From Lichenostomus cassidix (lineage: Eukaryota > Chordata > Aves > Passeriformes > Meliphagidae), in NCBI GenBank assembly GCA_008360975.2, contig CM039182.1, positions 84,475,405 to 84,539,404 of the forward strand: a stretch of DNA of 64,000 nucleotides, given 5' to 3'. A program made the position numbers and the translations under genes. The notes beneath the pieces were generated by a model, which was not told where the DNA came from, did no database searches, and saw only the letters and a list, made by a program, of their open reading frames with translations. This document shows positions 37,616 through 49,300 of the stretch, piece by piece. How positions within the stretch are numbered: the stretch's first letter is position 1; every line of letters starts with the position of its first letter.

Positions 37616-38944
37616 CACAACCCTTGAGAGTCATCAAATTAACTATTTACTGCTCAGAGATCTTGAAAGTGAGCTTGTGGGATGTCCACAGAGCTTGTCA
37701 TCTCCCAGTGAATTCTGGGTACAGGGGCTGCTCTGCTGTCTGGGAACTGGCCAGGCTCTGCTCTGACAGCTGTTTGTGTGATGTCATGGAGAGTAGCCCA
37801 GGTGTGCTATGGTCATGAAAGATCAGCCCTGTCACAGGTAGGTCGACATTCTCCATCAGTTCTTCATCTTGAGGTGGGTCCACCCGTGTGGTCTAGGTGT
37901 CCTTTTATGTCAGATTGGCACTCCTGGACTCGCCATTCTTTGCTGGGTTGATAAGCATGGGCCTCACACAACTACTTGATAGTTTGACACAACAGGGTTC
38001 CTCACAATTCCTTGGTGGATCCATATTCGTGGACTCCACACCATCAATCACACAGCAATCACTCACATGGATAGTGCTGCTTCTCCATCAGTCCTCTGGT
38101 GTACTGACACACCTGGGCCCCATGCTGCTCTTTGGTAGAGACACATCCATTTACTGCACACCATTGGTCCCATGTCCAATCACAAATATTCCCATGCTAT
38201 TTTGGGTGGTGTTACTCCTTCTCCAATTCCACTTTCTCCTCCTGGGAAGTGTGTTCCCCTTTGTTCTTCTCCCAGGAACTGCCTCTCTGCTGTACCATGG
38301 CCCTTGGGCACAGGGACTGTGCTCTACCTCCCTTCATGAGCCCTGGGTTCTAGACTTCTCCTTATCTCATGCCCTGGACAGGATAGCAGTAATAACATTC
38401 CAGGTGGGTTGGGGTCCTCAATGACCCTCCCCTCTTACCTGGCACCCTGCAAGTTGCAACCCACCTGCACCCAGCAGTGGCTGAGAGGGGTCAAAGCATC
38501 CAGACATCCCACTGACAGGAAATGCAGGCCCAGTCAGCCTGCATAGGGTCTCTGCCAGCACAAGAACTGCCTATTGCCAAGTGTTGCACAGACTCTTCTT
38601 CCCTGTCCCCCCGCCCTGTCACTGGAGTATGGAGAGGTGCCTTTTTTTTCTGCACAGAGGGAAGGGGAGGGGCTGACATCCTCTTAGCAGCTGTGACAGA
38701 ATGTTGCAGGGAGCCTGTTGAAGGCCATGGAGGAAGGCCTTGGAGTGTGGAGATGGTGGAGGTTCGTTCTGAGGTGCATCCTTGGCCTGTTTGTTCTTAT
38801 AAAGAACAAAGCATCTCATCACTTTTTTGGTCATTTTTCTTCCCCATTCCAAGGAATATATCTCACATTTTGTTGGAAGAATCAGAAACAGCTCCTGAAC
38901 TACAACCTTCTGGCAGGTTTCCAGGAATAAGCTCTTGCCCTTCT
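37616..38944. other. Unassigned, less AT-rich segment between CR1 pieces
   Basis: Contains the longest plus-strand open frame of the window (37897-38424, 175 codons) and frames at 38522-39001 (159 codons), 37698-37883 (minus) and 38619-38852 (minus). None shows a domain, and several overlap on both strands as expected for low-stop-codon repeat DNA. A perfect 9-bp palindrome, TTTGTTCTT-ATA-AAGAACAAA, lies at 38790-38810. It is flanked by repeats on both sides, so an unrecognised ERV-derived segment is the likeliest reading. Confidence 0.4.
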
Positions 38945-39098
38945 GATCTGCCAGAAGATGGCTTGGGAGCGCACAAAGAACAAAGTGACATCAGTGACTA
39001 GCCAACACAGCTTCACCAAAGACAAACTGGGCTGGGACCAACATGAGCCTTGCTTTGAGGAGGTGATGGTCCTGGTGGGACAATGGTGGAGCAGTGAT
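38945..39098 (+). mobile_element. CR1 LINE fragment from the RT region
   Basis: The reading KNKVTSVTSQHSFTKDK (about 38969-39019) matches the CR1 RT block that normally reads SQHGFTKGK. The following DNA (GGACCAACATGAGCCTTGC, then GAGGAGGTGATGGTCC) parallels the next RT codons. It stops at the LTR boundary at 39101. Confidence 0.6.
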
Positions 39099-39100
39099 TT

Positions 39101-39740
39101 TGTGGTGGGTTGACCCTGGCTGGATGCCAGGAACCCACCAAAGCTGCTCTATCACTCCCCCCACACCTGGACAGAGGAGAGAAAATATAATGAAAGATTC
39201 ACTAATTCAGATAAGGACAGGGAGAGATCATTCATTAATTAACATCACAGGCAAAACAGACTCAGCTTGGGGAAATTAATCAAATTTTTCACCAATAAAA
39301 ATCAGAGTATGATAATGAGAAGTGAACCAAATCTTAAAAACACCTTCCCCCCACCCTGCCCTCCTTCCCAGTCTGTCTCCTTCCCACTGGGAGCACAGGG
39401 ACATGGGGAGCAGGGGCAATGGTCAGTTCATCATAGGTTGTTCATGTTGCTGCTCAGGCAGAGTCCTTCCCCTGCTCCAGGGTTGGGTCCCTCCAATGGG
39501 AGACAGTTTTCCAAGAAATTCTTCAACATGAGCCCTTCCCACAGACTGCAGTCCTTCGTGAGCTGCTCTACTGTGGGTCCCTTTCCACAGGGTGAAGTTC
39601 TCCCAAAACAGCCTGCTCAAATGTGGGTCACCCGTAGGGCCACAAGTCCTGCCAGAGAAACTGCTCTAGCATGGGCTCTTCTTTCCACAGGTCCACTGTT
39701 CCATGCCAGGAGCCTGCTCCAGCGTGGGTTTCCCCAGGAA
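39101..39740 (-). mobile_element. Truncated ERVL-type LTR, minus strand, same family as 15290-16353
   Basis: The plus strand begins TGTGGTGGGTTGACCCTGG, the reverse complement of the end of the LTR at 15290-16353. GGCAAAACAGACTCAGCTTGG and GATAAGGACAGGGAG follow. Then comes a longer internal array of about 40-45-bp units (about 39465-39735) with the recurring words CTGCTCCAGCGTGGGTTTCC, TCCACAGG and CTGCCAG. The polyadenylation hexamer is mutated: the equivalent position on the plus strand is TTTTTCACC near 39284. The LTR start is missing; the sequence passes directly into a CR1 3' end near 39735. Confidence 0.85.
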
Positions 39741-39908
39741 GTGGTAATGGCTTCGAGCTTGTCAGTGTTCAAGAAGCATCTGGACTATGCTGCAAGACAC
39801 AAAGTTTAACTTTTAGGTTGCCCTATGTGAAGTCGGAGTTGGACTCAATGATTTTGTACCTGCTTTTCAACATAGGATCTTCTGTGATTCTATTCTATGA
39901 TTCCATAT
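39733..39908 (+). mobile_element. CR1 LINE 3'-terminal fragment next to the truncated LTR
   Basis: AGGAAGTGGTAATGGC, GTTCAAGAAGCATCTGGAC and GTCGGAGTTGGACTCAATGA run into GGATCTTCTGTGATTCTATT and CTATGATTCC. This is the CR1 end with octamer tail. It probably belongs to the same CR1 as 38945-39098, interrupted by the LTR and a deletion. Confidence 0.9.
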
Positions 39909-42900
39909 CACTTTTTGCATTTTTGTCCCTCTTTTTGCTATTCTTTTGATGACGTTAAATATCACTTCTGGAACCCTGAGGAAGACTAAAATAATGAACA
40001 GATCTATTTGAACTATAATACAAAACAAAAAGATTATATGCAATTCACCTTGAAAGTAGAAGCCATTATTATTCTTTTTCATGGCTATTTAAAAAGTTTT
40101 TTTAAAAAAGGAAGCTGCTGAAGTAATATTTTCACCTTTAGACATTGTCCTAAAGAAAGCGCTATGTTTGAAAAATCGTCAGAAATTCTACTTTCCACTT
40201 TCATTGTGAAATTAAGAGAGCTTTTGCATTTTGAACTCTACCCACACACTGCAGCAGCAGTCCCCTGGATTGTTCTGAGCCTTAAATAGGTGTGCTTTGG
40301 AGAAAGTAGAAGGAAAAAAATCCTTCAAAAGATCCCACGCTAATGACATTCTAAACTTTTAAGAAGTTTTCTTTCCCTATTTATTGAAGCCAGGCATTTA
40401 ATTTTGTACTCATGGGTCCCAATGTATTCATGGTTTCCTACAGGAGATTTGGATATTTCTTTGCTTGGACAATTGTGGCTGTAATTATCTATTATCCCAG
40501 CAGCTGAACCTTTTTGCAAGCATGTATTATTAGTTGGTGGCAGTGCTAAAATGTTATCTGACATTGGCAAAGAACAATCTCTGGGCCTAGCTTTTCTTCA
40601 TATATGCCAGTGTGTGAATCAATAATAGCTCTTCAGAACTCAAAAAGTCTACCCTAGAGTGAGATTGGAGTAATGAGGGAAAAATCAGACTCCCCAATTG
40701 GAAATTGTCTTATTAGAGAAACTAGTTTGTACTTAAAAGTGAAAAGTTTTATTTCATTTTTTTGCCTCATCTGTGAAAACTGTGGGTCTGCTGGTGAGGG
40801 TGAACAGGGCCAAACATAGTTATAGCCCTACAAAAAGGGATTTTGTGGACTTCATCACTTCATCTAAGTGCAAAGCATGTGCCACACTGGATGGTACATA
40901 TTTACCCTGTCAGCAAGTCCCAGCTCAGAGGTCACTAGAATTTTGCATATTGTGGCTTCATTTCTCAAACATTTCATGTAATATCTCCGTTAAATTGTCA
41001 GAAACTTTTCAAAACTAAGCGGAGACACAGTATTCAGGAAAGCTTGTCTTTATCCTTGCACTGGACAGCCCCTGTGGCTAAGCAGGCTGTTTCTTTCAGG
41101 GAAAGGCACATCCCTGTGAGGCAAGAGGCACTCTCCACACCTGTGAGTGCTGTGCAGTAATGCACTTTTAGTCCCCTACCTTGTCTGAAACTGTGTGACT
41201 GCCCAGCCTCACAGAAGTCCACAGACCTGCTGTATGACTGTAGGGTGGGCAGTTTGGAAAGCTTCCAAATTGTGATTCAATTGTGTGTGTTGAAGGCCTT
41301 CCCTGTTTCTCAAGCCTAGTCTATACCTAATCTGCAGGTAATACTCGAAAAACATGCTTTGTCAAGTTGCTGCAGTTTGGTCATGTACATGTCCAAGCAT
41401 GTGCGGCTTCTAGCAATACTGAGAAACAGAGCTCTTAAAATCACCAAGGCTCCTTCAAATCATGAAGAACTGCATGAAGAACTGCCTAATAACACTGAGA
41501 GCAGGGCAGGCTGTCCTTTCCCTTCAATCTTTACTTCATCTCTCTCACAGGTCACACACTCCTGCTCTATGAAGGATATTTCTTTAGAAATAAAGGGTTT
41601 TCAACAGCACAGTGAACTAAATGCAAATTCAATAAAATACATTAGAGCTTATCTTTATGTCCAAGACTGAGTTAAAATAAGCATATGTACATTTTTTAAC
41701 CCTCTTACATTTTTCACTGCCAATGAACCACTGATCCTTCAGGACCTTTCCCCTGTGTTCACTTTAGCACTACTGAATTTTACGTGCCTAGAATAATATA
41801 GAGAGTGCTTGTACATATTTATGATATATTCTGTTAATGCTTTAAAACCTGGCATCTTGAAAATGCAGTGGAAACTTAAATTTCAGCTTTATGACAGTAA
41901 AACTCTTTTCCTCATTTTGTGTTCTACACTAACTGAATTCATTACCAGATTTTGGAGTTTGGACATAAAAAGTTGCACATAAGTATGAGAACACAGTGAC
42001 TGCATAAGTTTAATACCAGGAAATTAATGTGGAAATGGTCTCATTGTTTCCTCTGGTTTTGGCCCCTTTTAACTGATGCCAGTTAAGACAAATCACAGCC
42101 AGTCATTAGAAGTGTAAAAAAAAATCCTATTGAAAAACATTAAGGCACCATTTCCTACCTTGCTTTCTGAAACCCAAAGCTATCGAAAGCCTACTTGCTG
42201 TGTGCCTGATCTCATAATGAAACTGTACTTTAAAATTAATCACAGGAGTCCATACAATTCTGTTTTCCACAGTGTTAATTCATTTAAATCTGGAATTAAG
42301 CTGTATAAAGTGTAGAGCACCATGGCTCTGAATTAACCAATGAAAAAGAGAAGTGTTGCAAGGGATATGGAATTAAAAATTGACTTTGCATCTCAAATAA
42401 ACTCAATATCATGTAAGTGTGACCATTCTTCCAGGACTGAAGGAAACAACTATGAGGATTAGAAGGGCAATAAACCTTACTAAGGGAATGCTTCAAATAT
42501 CTCTGTGTAGACTAAATAAATGCCACGTTAGGTGATGATTTCAAAGCATACATTTCCAGAGATCAGGCAGGATTTTTTCTTTAGAAAGGAATTCAAAGAT
42601 GCCTGACCTTTCTCCCAGAACCTTGGATTTGGCCAAAAATCTAGTTTAAGAGGTAACTACTAATGTGACCGTAGTTTACTTGAAATCAGCTTCATTATAA
42701 AATTTCCCCTCTCTCCTCTTCATGAAAAAGGCTCTGTTCAGCCATTACTTAGTTATAATATTTATCAGGGGAAAAAAAAAAAAAAAACGGAAAAAGTAAA
42801 ACACTAATAAAAAAGAACAGCTTCTGGTGGTGTGAGGACTGTTTGGAAAATAGTATGCTACCTGTAATAAAAAAATCTGTATCTCGAAAATCCATATTAC

Positions 42901-43269
42901 TTAAAGAATAGAAGAAAATATTTCAAAAAGATCTCAGAAAGAAGAAATTCTCTGTGGTTATATAAAAGATTTTTACAAAACTTTAGATTTTATTGAGCTG
43001 AAATGTAAAAGGGCAGTAAAGAAAGTCACAAACATTTATTGAAGCAACTTTTCATAGTTATAAACATTTTTGGGGTAACACTGAAATAAATCAGCTGTGT
43101 ACTTATGTAGCACACATCACCTTTTAGCAGAGGAACTCATTGCAGAACTACTGAGGTCCAAATCTATAAATAGATTCAAAACACATCAATCAAATGCCAG
43201 AGGACATATCCACTGGGAGTTTTTAAGTACGGTAACCCAGAGAACCTCCAAGATAAATCACTGCCTGCC
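39909..43269. other. AT-rich non-coding stretch
   Basis: Nothing recognised apart from an A16 tract at 42772-42787. The frame at 41359-41670 (103 codons) lacks domain or splice support. Confidence 0.5.
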
Positions 43270-43405
43270 AAGACCTTAAAAAGGGTACCAAGGGATGCTC
43301 ATGCACCAGGGACACACCTCCACCTCCTAGCAGGCACTGCCAGAGACAGCATATTGGCCTAAATGAATATTTGCTGTGACCTGCACTATGATTCTCTGAA
43401 TAGTA
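43270..43405 (+). mobile_element. Possible old CR1-type 3' fragment
   Basis: AGCATATTGGCCTAAATGAA, followed by GACCTGCACTATGATTCTCTGA, parallels the older CR1 ending GGATACTGGGCTAGATGGACC...GACCCAGTATGGC. Upstream, about 100 bp of GC-richer sequence fits poorly with the surroundings. Highly diverged. Confidence 0.45.
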
Positions 43406-46379
43406 AAATGTAAATCAGATTTACATTTCAGAATACCTTCTAGGCTTTATGTTTCATGTTTTGAGTGTAGAAAGTGAGGCAAAATGAAATCATTGTATTT
43501 GACAACCAATCTTGATAGAAAAGAGATTTCTAGGGATTAGAGTGATTAACTCTCTTTTAAACACCATTTGGGCAAGTGAGTAGTAAATTTTTATTATATA
43601 CACATTTGGAAAGCAAAACCATACCACGGACAAAAGTCCTGTTGGTTATTTGGAATCCCAGAGCACGATCCAAGTGAGGTAGATAAGATAGTATAGGAAC
43701 AACAGGCAGTTAAAACAGTCATCATCTCCCAGTGGTCATGGAGCACTTTTAAATTTTTCTCTTATTTATTCATTAAGACAGCTTGTTGAAGAATCAGAAG
43801 GCAGAGTCAATATGTAAAGAATACAAACGAAATATCTTTTGCCTTCTTCAGTCATTACAGTATATATGTACCTTGAATTTATGAAAGAGAAGAGTTTGTA
43901 AGTGAATAAAATAGCAAATAAGAACAAAATATTGTACACCAAACATAATCACATTGGATCTCTTTATCCTAGTAGTACACTAAGGGTTGTGTTTTCAGCT
44001 TTTCTTTAGTACAAATCCAGTAGATGAGTTCAGCTATAAATTACTATCTAACTTTCACTGAAGTGCCCAGTTGATAAAGTTTCCCAAATTCATTCAGGTA
44101 AAAAGTGTGAAGAAAAAAACAAAAAAAAACTATTAAAAGACAAAGCTTGAAGAAATGGAATTTATCCTGATTTTGAAACAGAATAGAGGGAGCTTGGCTC
44201 CTCCATATTAGAGATTGTGGCAAGTACAGCCATTTCAGTAATAAATAATATGGACATTGTGCCTTTCGGTATGAGAAAAGTTATTAGTATGATGAAATGC
44301 AGTCAAGCTAGAGCAGCATAAATTATTATTTAAAATTTAAGTTACTTTAGCTATTTGTCCATATATTTGCAAAGATAAAGCATGCTAGCTTAAACTTCAT
44401 CAGTAGAGGTTTCATTTGAACCATTCACCTCAGCCATTTACTGACACACATCATCTTACTGCTATTCTATGGTGTTTATATAAGCAGCTGTGGCTTCTTA
44501 CAAGGAGTTACACCTTTAAATGCTGAATTAAACCATAATCTATCATCTACTGAGGCTCAAAGGGCACCAGAATTTGTCTCTAGGCTTCTTAATTTATTAC
44601 ACTGAATTTGTATTGGAGAAAATTAATGCTGGCTAAAAAATATACTGAGCTCATAAACCAAACAGAATAACACAGGCTGGAAAATTCACACATACATAAT
44701 GTTAAGAGAGAGAGAATGATGTATCTGTCAGTCATGGTTAAACTGAACAAGAATGATCTGTTCCATTCAACCAGCTGAATGATGCGAATTGTTTCTGAAG
44801 TATCAAACTACTTTCAGGAAGAAATTTCTTGAGAAGACATTGGGTTTCTCTTTGGAAGCGAGGTACTCTGCTTTCTTCACAGAGTTTTAGAGGACTGTCT
44901 GATGTAAAGAAGAGTCAAGAGACAGTTTACAAAAGCAAAAATGCTGAAAATCCTCTTTCCTCTAGTAACCAATGGGAAATTTTTATGCATGTATTTAAGA
45001 ATTTGGATCAAATATTGTTTAACTTCCTTAAACACTACATAAATTAGAACAAAAACAATTCTTATTCCTGTTAAGTTCTCTGAACTAATAAAATATTGTG
45101 GTTTAATTGTATATATATTGTACTGAAAAATATAAAATTACCTGAATAATCACTTTTAAACACCTTGAAACAAACAAAAAAAGTAACAAAAAATTATAAG
45201 ATGCAGATTTTTAATACTTTTCTGCAACAGCTTCAGCTCTCCATGTTTATTAATATCACACTAGGAAAAACCTTCACTTTCTTATTTCTTTCCATAGATA
45301 CATGTCAAAATCATGTCCTTCAGCTGGTGAACATCTGTCATAGTTTTGTGGGTTCATCTCAGGGGACACAGAGTTCTCAGCATTCCATTTTGGGAACTAC
45401 ACTTTGCAATCCTTAGCAATGTTACTGGTGATACTGAAAATAGCTGCCGTAGGTCATGCAGTTGGGGAGTTTTAAGGATTTCTCATTTCCAGCTGTCTAA
45501 TATTTTTTTCTTTTTTCAACAGCCATGAAAAGGGATAGCATCTCAGGGCATGTATATAAAAAAGAGTCAGCTAACAAGGCTAATACATACACTTCTAGGT
45601 CATCGTGATGCCAAAACAATCTTTCTTTATGCACAGTTTCTTGCATGAGAAAATAAACATGATGCTTAGTTGAAACATTGTTAACTTAGAGCAAAATGAA
45701 GTTGTGTCTAAATTTTCAAAACCACAGATGACATGTGAATTGAGGGAAACTGATGGAGCTAAATATTCATATGGGATGGGATTTCTTATGCAGAGAGAAA
45801 CTGGAGGAACCTTAACTTACAGACAGAAAAAAGAAAGGTACATGCAACATCACTAAAGTGCCAGAATTAAGCATGCTCATAGAAATTCTCCAGGTTGTTG
45901 TTACAGTCTCTCTGTATGCTTGTGCATAACTGTAAGGCAAATGATACCTCTGACATAAGCAAGATGCTTGCAAGAGTTACAGTAAGCCAGGGTAGAGAGG
46001 GAAAACCTCAGAGGTTCCTGGAAAAGAAAAAGACAATGCTAAAATTGGTTTGGGGGTGCTCATTTCATTAAAAATTGAACAAAAGATGTTTTTTCTTGGT
46101 AACAACAACATCAACAAAAAGGAAATCTTTTTTGTTAAAATAAACAAATAAACTTCAAAAAAATTTCAGCTGTGTTGTAAATAAGTTCAATTCAGAATCC
46201 TGAGTGACTTGATAATAAAAATAAAAAAGAAGAAAGGTAGTTAAGTTTAAAAGAGGCAGAGAAGATCCATGTAATCCATCAAATGTAGCTATTTTCTAGC
46301 CGAAATAGAGTCACTAGCTAGCTCCCTGCCCCCCTCCCCAATCTTTAGAAGACGTCTAGGAAGCTCAGGAAAGGTGCCC
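43406..46379. other. AT-rich non-coding stretch
   Basis: Nothing recognised. A short GA run occurs at 44706-44714. Confidence 0.55.
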
Positions 46380-46397
46380 TTTTTTTTTTTTTTTTTT
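46380..46397 (+). repeat. T18 homopolymer
   Basis: Uninterrupted run of 18 T after GGTGCCC, with no recognisable retrocopy next to it. Confidence 0.9.
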
Positions 46398-49300
46398 GCT
46401 TTCTTCCTTGCTTATTTCCCAGCAGTGTTTTTTTTCATTAGCTCTTCTTTCCTTAGGATATTGTTGATGAAGAGTAGTATTCCTGCTTGCTGTGCTATCT
46501 GGAAAGCAAAAGCACAGTCCACATGGATGCTGATCAGAAATTCAGCCCTTTAGCCACTCCTTTTTTTGGCTTATGAATTCCACATGCTCTGGCCAAGACC
46601 ATGGTTTTCTCAGTGAGTTTCTGCCACTGTTGTCCTGAGGACTCAAACCAAATTCGGCAGTCCAAGTGATGCAAACTTGCCAGCTAACATTTAAATTAAG
46701 CTTGATAAGCAATTTCCATGCAGTGTCATTTTTGCAGAGTATCCTAAATCCCTCTTACACTAATGAAAGTCTCTGCTGACAGCTATACTGTCACTCAAGA
46801 TTTACAATATCAGTGAAGTCAGAACCTGAAGGAGTGCCACGGTATTAATATTTCTGTGTTTCTATTCTAAAACACAATACAACTTAATTGTGTTTACAAG
46901 ACATTCACTTAGATTATCATTCTAGAGTAGACTGTGACTTTTCAGATGGACCTTCATTGAACTTTTTTGATTTGCATAGGGTGAGTGATGTGTAATCAAC
47001 ATCCTTTCAAGGACATTAAAAAAAAAGTACAACTTAATTTTAATAATACCTCTGAAGTGATGTTGAAACACCTTCTTTAACATACATGAAACAAAATCTG
47101 TAAATTTACATTTATTTTCATACCAATTAGATCTATATCTGACCCAAAGCTCATTGAAATCAAAGGGAATCATCCTGTCTACTTCAACTGCAACCCTACA
47201 ATTTTTTCCATACAGCAACTGCTATTAGTACAACATGAAATATAGGTGGGAATAAAAGATATATAGAAACAACTTTTCAAGAAGTTCTTCCACTTGCTGT
47301 GGTCTCATGATTGCCAAAATGGGATAAAAATAGCTCTGCGGTTATACTTTTCATGAACTCAGGGCAAAACTCATTAACAATGGCATGAAATATACCTTGG
47401 TACAAAGTGATTGTATTTGTCATATCATGCATTTTTTTCCAGAAAGTGAGTGCATGGAAAAAGGATCTGTATAGCTTCAATCATGTGGAATTTCAGTACC
47501 TAGCTTGGTTTACAAAACTGATTATCAAAAGTGCCTCTGTTTAGGAAGAGAAGAAATATGTATCCACACAAAGACACTTGTCACCTCACTGACAGAACCA
47601 TACACTGCATACCTTAGACTAATTTAAACACTTGAGGTAAAGATTTACAGCTAATTTATTCTAAAACTATAATATGTGTTTTCTTTAAAGACAAACAAGA
47701 GAAACAGCCTTATTTAACAAATGTCTCATTGGGTCTGTTTCAGAAGTCTGCTTTGGCATAAGGCAGCTCATAGCTTGTTTTTTGTTGACTAGATCAGTGG
47801 TCATTGACTATGGAAAGAGTTCAGGGTGAATAGGTGCAATAGAGACAGAGAGATCTAGTCACAAGAATCCTAACTCTTACTTAAATACCTCAATGTAGGA
47901 AAGATCTGGCTTTTTCTGATTTGTGCATGTTTATAAATCAGCTCAGCTGTAATAACCACCACAGCCTTAGACTGCTCTAAAATGTGTAAAATCAATATGC
48001 TTATTATTTGGTGTTGGGTGAGTCAGCTGCAATTTTTTTCCATCTAGTAGTTCTGATGGTGTTATGCTAAAAATGAGCAATGACAGCAAAGTCTTCAGCA
48101 CAGATTCAACTCGATGTGCAAATAAAGAGAAGAAACTCAATCTATTTTCTGGCCTTTTCACAGACTTTTACTAATTTATGCAAAATTACTCAAGGCCTAA
48201 ATTCTGCCAATGATTCTACCACCAAATAACGTAAAGCTAGGGTGATTGAAAAATATGGAAGAAAAAGAAAAACAGAAGATATGCAAGAAAGTACTTATTT
48301 GGTTTATATACAAAAAGTTATAAAAACTGAAAAGCTTGAGAAATCAAACACAACTTCATTTCAGGTTAATAACATCAGTATATATCTGATGAAAAATTCA
48401 ACCTGGTGTTATAAAAAAGGAAAGTATACTACCCTGTATGCAGTAGCTGTGGCTTCTCAATGTCCAGAAATTTACATTGCATTATTTTAATTTCTCAGAC
48501 ATTTTAAACAGGGAATATATCCCATAGAACTCAGTCTTTTCCACACACTTTATTTTAATCCAGTTAAATGTAGATGAGATTTTCAGCCAGTGTTCACTGC
48601 CAGACTAGAGAAAAATGGTTTAAGTCTTTACTGATTTATACCTGTTGAAAAATATGACAAATTATCTTTTCAGAGCAAAAATATAGAGATTCCTGGTGAT
48701 ACATCCTTGCCCTGTTATAAAAATCAATGTTTTATCATGTTCAGACATGATAGTAAATTAAGATTTTAAAAAATATGGCTTTCTATCAACTTCAAAACTA
48801 CATGCTCCTAAGTTGTTAATTAACAATTTAACAGCAGAGAAGGACAGTGCAGCTAGATAAAAACATTTCATCATTTGAGCCTGACAACTTTGTGCTTTCA
48901 AGACCTAGGCAATACATAAGACAATATAAAGGCAGACTGGAAGCCCGTATAAAGGCTTTGATAACATATTGTTCCCAGCTTCTATAATGCCTTCTGTTCA
49001 GCATAGTTTATTAATTATTTGATTAAGCTAAGGAGAGAGATAAATCACAAATTTGTAACAGCAGTGGACAACTCTAATACATGATCATGATTCAGTAGCT
49101 GTAGTTGGCCCTGGTGAGTTGGGAGCTTAGTACTTCTTCATCCCCTAAAGGAATGAAGGACCAGCACGTGGATTCTGGCTAAATATCTATGGACTTTACT
49201 TCACAAACACTGGGGTTTGTTTTGAGGGTTTTTTTGTCTCTCTGAAGGTTTCTTTACATATTCAGTTTTATCGTTAGGAATAGTATAATACCAAGTTTCT

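Noticed and set aside
37897..38424. 175-codon open frame as a protein-coding gene
   Set aside because: No domain or start context. Overlapping frames occur on both strands and the flanks are repeats. The many Leu/hydrophobic residues come from CT-rich DNA.
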